Shown here one piece after another: positions 58,501-64,000 of a stretch of 64,000 nt of DNA; the first letter of the stretch is position 1, and the number at the start of each line of letters is the position of its first letter. The stretch is taken from positions 806,001-870,000 of the forward strand of contig JAGMUV010000004.1 of assembly GCA_020744425.1 (NCBI GenBank), given 5' to 3'. A program made the position numbers and the translations under genes. Under the pieces are notes generated by a model. It was not told where the DNA came from. It ran no database searches and saw nothing but the letters and a program-made list of their open reading frames with translations. The DNA is from Dactylonectria macrodidyma. Its lineage: Eukaryota > Ascomycota > Sordariomycetes > Hypocreales > Nectriaceae.

Positions 58501-60039
58501 CCTCTTGCAGGCATCTTCTGCAAACGCCCCCCCATGCAAGGCACCACTTCTTATCGTGGAACGTCTCGCACACCGACGCGGACCACATTCACTACTGCAG
58601 CTGTTTTTTTTTTAATAACAACCACCCCGGTGGCCAATACCTCGGCGTAGCCGCGACAATGGACACTACTAGCCTTCGGCGCTCCCCCCCGTCGGCGCTC
58701 CGTCATCGGAGCCGCAGGCTGGCCGTGTGATCGGCTTGTTCACCGTTAACCCGTCCCAAGTGGATCCGCAAGGTGTGCGTGATTCCTCGACCATCTTTCA
58801 CCGATTTCCCGACCGTCTCTCGGCGACTATTACACCCTTTGCCGCGCTGATGAGACCCCTGGGGAAGTTTTACCCGTTTCTTCCATTCAGCGGGAAGCGT
58901 GTTTACTTATCTGGGCATTTTGACACATTCAAGGAGCCACCACAGACTAAAGCCAACTCATCCGCATAACCCACATAGTCGTCGACCTTCGAAATCCCAC
59001 AAACACAGGCCTCTCTATCTAGGTATTCTATCAGTCCCTATCTCCCAAACCTCCCGGGACTTCTCCTATCTCACCATTTTCTCTGCTCCGCGCGCACCGT
59101 ATCCACTCGCTCGCAACCTCCCTTCAGCCGGACAAGGCCAGGGCCCTCCACCGCCACACCTCATCCGCCTCTTCTCTAGCCCGGACTTGTGTTGGGGACA
59201 CGGGAGTGGACCCTCGTCCCCATAGTCCCGTTTGCGGGGGAGATTCGACACCGTGAACCTGGCCATGCGGGGGTGGGCTTACCATTGCAGCTTTCAATGT
59301 GGGGATATTGACCCCGACAAATTTTTTGCCATTTTTCTTTCGTAAGACGGCCAGGAGGGGAGAAAAATCTTGTCATGGGCAGCGCTTGGGGGTACCATCT
59401 CGTCCAGGCCTGTCTTATGACGCACGCTTCGCCGCCCGCCAGCACAACCCGAGAACGCGAAGTTTCGCCGACGCTGGACACAAGTAGCAAAAACAACCGC
59501 CCACAGGGAAGCATACGGACATGGAGCATTGCGCAAAAATCCCATAATGCGTCAAGCCCCTGTCCTTTGACCTTTTCCTCTGCAAGTGAACTGCCAGAAC
59601 AGGTAGGATGATTTTGGTACTTTCAAGCGAGATCGGAAGCGGTCCAATCGGGATGGCTCCACACCCGTTCATGCTTGAGCCAGGAGTGGCGCGCCAACTG
59701 ACGCACATGTTAGCTGGAAAGCTGGAAAGCTGGAAAGCTGGAAAGCTGGAAAGCTGGAAAGCTGGAAAGCTGGAAAGCTGGAGCTGGAGCTACCAACAAT
59801 AGAAACACACAAATCGACAAGGGAGCGAGCATCAAGATGGACAAGATAAAACCCATGCTGAGATAAGATAGATATCACATCAGGTTATGTATATTAGATA
59901 ATGATATAGAGAGGATCGTCCAATACTTTTCGTAGAGACCCCGCCATAGGTAAGTGAAATGATCGTTTCCCAAACGCCAAACCGGGGTCTTGTAAGTGAC
60001 CTTTCATAAGCCATACAAAACGATCCGAACACACTTCAT
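55533..60039. other. Gene-poor interval upstream of PLD
   Basis: About 4.5 kb between the PLD ATG and the aminotransferase stop. The PLD promoter lies at its left edge. At 56770-56930 a frame reading NLTTVEEVNSASGNLVQFIV looks briefly protein-like but stops soon, and at 57386-57607 a frame contains KPCKCDRHLKRHARLEA, resembling half a zinc finger; both may be decayed coding DNA or chance. An 8-bp tandem repeat lies at 59713-59776. No intact gene or transposon protein seen. Confidence 0.5.
59713..59776. repeat. 8-bp tandem repeat, GCTGGAAA x8
   Basis: Eight perfect copies of GCTGGAAA followed by two shortened GCTGGA units (59777-59788). The unit is not a multiple of three, so translation changes frame through the array. 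It lies about 260 bp beyond the aminotransferase stop codon and may be in or near its 3' UTR. Confidence 0.95.
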
Positions 60040-61889
60040 TTATTCTGCAGATTCACGAACAACCTTGTCAACCGCCTTGGCAAAGTACTCGACATTGCCA
60101 TCGTTGAGGCCGGCCATACTGATGCGACCGTTCTTGGTCATGTAGACATGAGCCTCCGACCGGAGCTTCATAACTTGGGCCTCGCTCAGGCCGGTGAAGC
60201 TAAACATGCCAATTTGATCTGTGATATGGTTCCAGGTGCCAGGAGTCTCGAGCTCCTCCAGCTTTGCGCGTAGTACTGAGCGCATTGTGATGATGCGGCC
60301 GGACATGGTGCGCAGGTTCTCCTCCCACTCCGTAAATAGCTCAGGGTCGTTGAGGACCGTGCTGACAATGCGCGCACCGTACAGAGGAGGGTTGGAGATT
60401 TCTGATCGCTGAAGGATAGCCAATTGGGAACCAATTCGGGCGATGGTTTCGGGCGCATCCTCGGCGGGAGAGGTGACGGCGTGGAAGCAGCCAGCGCGCT
60501 CGCCGTAGAGGCCGAAGTTCTTGGCGAAGCTTTGAGCGACAACGAGCTCGAAGCCCTGCTCGATGAAGTAGTGGACAGCCCAGGCATCACGAGTGAGGTC
60601 ACCAGAGGCAAAGCCCTGATAGGCGCAGTCGAAGAAGGGGAAGTGGTTCTTCTCCCTCATGATGTTGGCAAGCTCGATCCACTGGTCCTGCGTTGGGTCG
60701 ACGCCAGTGGGGTTGTGCGCACAGGCGTGGAGGACGAAGATGGAGTGGTCCGGGGCGTTCTGGAACGCCTCCTTCATGCCCTCAAAATCAAGGCCCTTGG
60801 TCTCCTTGTGGAAATATGGGTATAGGTCGACGGTGAGGCCGACATTCTTGAAGATCTGGTGGTGATTCGCCCAGGTAGGGTTTGACACGTAGACGGTGCG
60901 GTTGCCCTGGTAAAACTTGGCCAAGAACAGAGCGCCTAAGTGGACAGCGCCAGTGCCCGAGATTGTTTGTAGCGAGGTCGCGCGGTTCTCCTTCAGGGCG
61001 GGTGAATCGGCACCGAGAATGAGATCGGCGGCTTTTGAGGTGAAGCTGGCGATACCAGCAATAGGGGCATACTCGTGATTGAGGTCAGGGTTGTTTCGGA
61101 GAATCTCATCAGCCTGTGACGCATGCGGGGTCAGTAACGGCACAGAAAAGTTTCCAGATCACCCTGGCGGGGCAATGAGTAATTGGGGCAGGGGGCGAGA
61201 TGAGATGATGATAGGGCTTCGTGTAATCGGCCACATGACTCAAAAACCGCCTGACTGGGCTCGTAAAAAGCCCAGAGACAGCTTGCCGGGAGCTCCGTGC
61301 TTGCGACATCTCTAGAAGAAGAAATGCCGCCATGTGTGGGTTCGAGGGAGGGAATTGGAGGTGCGCGACGTGGGATATGCCACATGCGACATGATGCGAC
61401 ACGACAGACGGTAAAGGTGAGGACGGAAGTATAAGCCATACCTTGTGTACAACAGGTAGCACCCAGGGCTTTGCGTTCTCGTCTCTGTAGGCGCCAATAC
61501 CCTATTAAACAGAAAAATACTGGTCAGTTTCGACGTCGTGACAGGAGTCGGGAGAGCAAGAGAGGGGCGATAAAGCTTACCAGATCGACTTTGTAGGGGC
61601 TTTCGTCGGCCCTGTACTCCCTGGCGAGGCCGAAGAGAGGATCTTCGGGGGCCTGGGGCACAAGGTCGGCAGGGAAACTTGAGGGAGCTGGAGGAGAAGA
61701 CATGATGGGCTTGAGATGGCGGGCAACTTGGTTGAGACGAGAAGAAGCAGAAGCAGAAGCAGAAGAGGACGCGGTCGGTGCCATTTTATCAGTCGAGGCT
61801 GAGCTGGGGAAGGAGACTTGGGCTCTTGTACTGGCACTTGCGTTTGTACCTCTCAGACCGTGACGGGGCTTGCTGGAAGACAGTGTCAT
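60040..61889 (-). CDS. Aspartate aminotransferase
   Basis: PLP enzyme exchanging the amino group between aspartate and 2-oxoglutarate, part of the malate-aspartate shuttle and amino-acid metabolism. Three exons, 61889-61581, 61501-61442 and 61113-60040, give 480 residues from the first ATG. Class I motifs are intact: VDLGIGAYRDENAKPWVLP across intron 1, SCAHNPTG-type HACAHNPTGVDPTQDQW, the PLP lysine in QSFAKNFGLYGERAGC, and SNPPLYGARIV. The body resembles the cytosolic/peroxisomal (Aat2) type. In-frame ATGs at 61784 and 61703 would give 445 and 418 residues; 418 equals yeast Aat2, whereas the first 62 residues are Ser/Thr/Ala/Arg-rich with few acids, like a mitochondrial presequence. Intron 2 is 328 bp, unusually long for this window. 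Confidence 0.93.
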
Positions 61890-64000
61890 AGTGGGCTGCG
61901 GCCCTGAGGAACTGGGAGCCCGGAGGGGCGATTAGGGGGTGTGGAGGGGCCCTGGAGCGCCGTCTCCGGGGGCCTGGGTGGGGAGGGATGGAAGCCCCGG
62001 GGGGGGAAGGGGGGCGTGTGATATCGGGATGTACCCGAGTACCTAGGGAGGGGTGCGATGTGTCAGGTGTGTGAGGTACCGGGCAAGGTACCTGGAGGTG
62101 TGCCTCAAAGGTGTACTCGTGGATGGCAGGTGAGCAAGAGGGAGGAGCGCTGGCTGCAGTGCAAGCCTACAACAACGGTGCAGATGGTGCTGCAACGTAC
62201 GCTGCAGAGGAGCTGGGGGCGGCACACTGGTCAATGGTCACTGGCTCAGCGAATGCCCTTGCAAGGCGAGCTCTGAACGCTGCGACCAGAGGTGGCAGTT
62301 GCGTAACCTGGATTCTGGCCTGATGCAATTGGCCAGGGATTGGACGAGGTTGACGCACGCGTTCGAATTGGGCGCCGTTGTCCCGGACCAGTGGAGCACT
62401 CGGGGCAAGGGGCTCCCCGAATCCAGCAGCTTTAGGAGCTCTGGCTCTGTAAGAAGTCTCTGTGAAGCGGGTTGGGCGGGGCGCTGTACTGCGTCGCGCG
62501 CGCTGTGCCTCGCTGTGATCTCGCTGAAGGGAGGCTTACAAGGTGGGCGGACAAAAGGTCGGTGGTCCGAGGTGGACAAAGGTGGGCAAAGGTGGGCTCA
62601 CCTGGCGCGGTCCTCACCGGCAACTGGGCTTGCGTGATGTCTTCTGTGACTGTCTCAGTTTTCGATGTCAGTCTTCTGTGTCAGTGCCTTGCGGGCCAGT
62701 TGTGACAGTTCCAAATAAGGCGCCAATTGCTGCTGCCCTCTCTGGAGGTACCTAAGGTACACTTGTACCTACACTAGTACTCTGAGGTGCAGCACGATGT
62801 GTGTGGAAGCCAGCCAGAGCGCCGACCAGGGCCAGGTGCCGGGGAACAGGGGACCGGGGAAGTGAAGTGTGTTTTCCTAACCCAACAGCACCAGTCAGAA
62901 GCGCTCTGGAGTCTAGAGTCGATTAAGTGATGTGTGTTGTTGTACTAGGTGTATTAGGTGAGGGTAGAGGCTGTGGAGGGGAGTGCGATAATGGATAATG
63001 GACGCGCGATGGGGACGTAGGAGACTAGGAACTGACGGGGAAACGCCTGCAACGGACCAAAGGCAATCCTGCAGTCTGAAGGCTCCTGCCTGGGGCGACA
63101 AGAGGGGGGGGATATGATGAGCAGCTCTAGGTTGCTCTGCTAGTCTGTCCGCTTCTGCTTCTTTACAGAGCCTTAGACGGTGGTGAATGGGCGTGCGGAT
63201 GGTCGTACTGTACGGTTGTGCTTGAGTGGACTGCAAAGTGTCGACTGTGGGTATCGGTGTGTGGGCGGCGTGGACGTGAGCATGGGCAGGGCGTGTGTGG
63301 GCGTGCAGCAGGATGAGAGGGAATGTGATGGGCGATTCTGGAGGATTTCCAGTACGTATTGTCAGGTATCACTGACAAAACGACTGAGCTTGGTCTGTTG
63401 ATATCGTCTCCGTGATTGAATTTTTTCTCTTCATCACCTCAGAATTCCCTGTCCCCCGCAGATGCAGATGCGAACCCGGCTTTTATGTCCCACTCCGCGG
63501 TCTCGGCTGTCTGAGAATCGCCTTGCGAAAGAAGCTTGTGACGGGGGGACGGGGACGGAAACCTACTGCGTTATACGGGGATGATGTCGTCAGACCGAGG
63601 CTCCCGCAGCAACTCCGAGATTCGTACCTTGGCCCAAGGCAAGGTAAGTACCCAGGTAGGTAGATACGGTAGTTTGGCTACCTACCTTGGTAATCCAGCA
63701 TACCATGGAAGCTTGCTGTCTGTAGCGAGCAGGCTGATGTTGTCACGCGGTCGCCAGATGGATCTGACTGGGCCAAGTGATTCATTCCAGCCAAGCATGT
63801 ACCTTTGCAGGAGGCAACAAGAATGCCCAATCAGCAGGATAAGTTCAGTCGCTTTTCTTAGTATTTTTTCTCATTTTGTCTGTGTTCCTATGCGGGCCAA
63901 ATAAAATGTCACTCCTCGGCTCCGTAACTTTCTGGAAACTCCTGCGAGCATCACCTGTTTCATCTGATCTCATCTGATCTGGCAAGTTTTTGGTCTGGAA
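61890..64000. other. Intergenic, aminotransferase promoter and beyond
   Basis: About 2.1 kb. It should contain the aminotransferase promoter. G-rich runs occur at 61980-62020; TAGGTA/GGTACC motifs at 62034-62100 and 62748-62774; a 10-bp inverted repeat at 63654-63687; and a direct repeat of ATCTGATCTC at 63963-63980. No gene recognised up to the window edge. Confidence 0.5.
63654..63687. repeat. 10-bp inverted repeat, TAGGTA type
   Basis: AGGTAGGTAG (63654-63663) and its exact complement CTACCTACCT (63678-63687) flank a 14-bp loop. Same motif class as the hairpin at 44031-44080. Confidence 0.85.

Overview
This 64 kb window is nuclear DNA of a filamentous ascomycete, most likely a Sordariomycete and plausibly Hypocreales. 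The evidence is short GT-AG introns (mostly 50-150 bp) with CTAAC/CTGAC-like branch sites, pyrimidine-rich 5' leaders, one gene per transcript unit, and fungal-type proteins such as an Eps1-like disulfide isomerase, a Syo1 adaptor, Arp9, a DUF2293 protein and a PX/PH-less phospholipase D. There are no operons, no CRISPR arrays, no rRNA genes, no tRNA I could recognise, and no intact transposon or secondary-metabolite cluster.

Layout. 0-4 kb: Rab GDP-dissociation inhibitor (-) and mitochondrial ribosomal protein uL29m (-). 4-12.7 kb: about 8.7 kb without a recognisable gene, holding a long unassigned ORF, a possible 69-residue protein and a C/T-rich stretch that is probably the leader of the next gene. 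12.7-19 kb: a C2H2/fungal-specific transcription factor (+), a 66-residue membrane protein (-), an F-box protein (+) and a 95-residue membrane protein (+). 19-23.8 kb: non-coding as far as I can see. 23.8-31.2 kb: SYLF-domain protein (+), DUF2293 protein (-), Arp9 (+). 31.8-36.4 kb: MATE transporter (-) and tyrosyl-DNA phosphodiesterase Tdp1 (-). 37.1-46.7 kb: Eps1-like membrane disulfide isomerase (+), five-exon DUF202 protein (+), GT2-like glycosyltransferase (-), Syo1 (+). 46.9-55.5 kb: MLH1 (-), a 168-residue orphan (+), phospholipase D (-). 55.5-60 kb: a second gene-poor stretch with an 8-bp tandem repeat. 60-61.9 kb: aspartate aminotransferase (-). 62-64 kb: intergenic.

The genes look like ordinary housekeeping genes: vesicle traffic (GDI, SYLF, PLD), ER folding and glycosylation (Eps1-like, GT2), ribosome supply (uL29m, Syo1), genome maintenance and chromatin (MLH1, Tdp1, Arp9), transport and metabolism (MATE, AAT). 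I see no sign that they act as one pathway. Coding structures were rebuilt by hand by joining exons in frame at canonical splice sites and checking family motifs across the joins; several genes (DUF202, the 66-, 95- and 168-residue proteins) appear only after splicing. I found no convincing new multi-gene system. The most interesting signals are gene-structure ones: two probable GC-AG introns (MLH1, PLD), nested start codons in the aminotransferase that could give mitochondrial and cytosolic forms, an in-frame retainable intron in the glycosyltransferase, possible N-terminal extensions of Arp9 and the SYLF protein, and recurrent TAGGTA hairpins in intergenic DNA.
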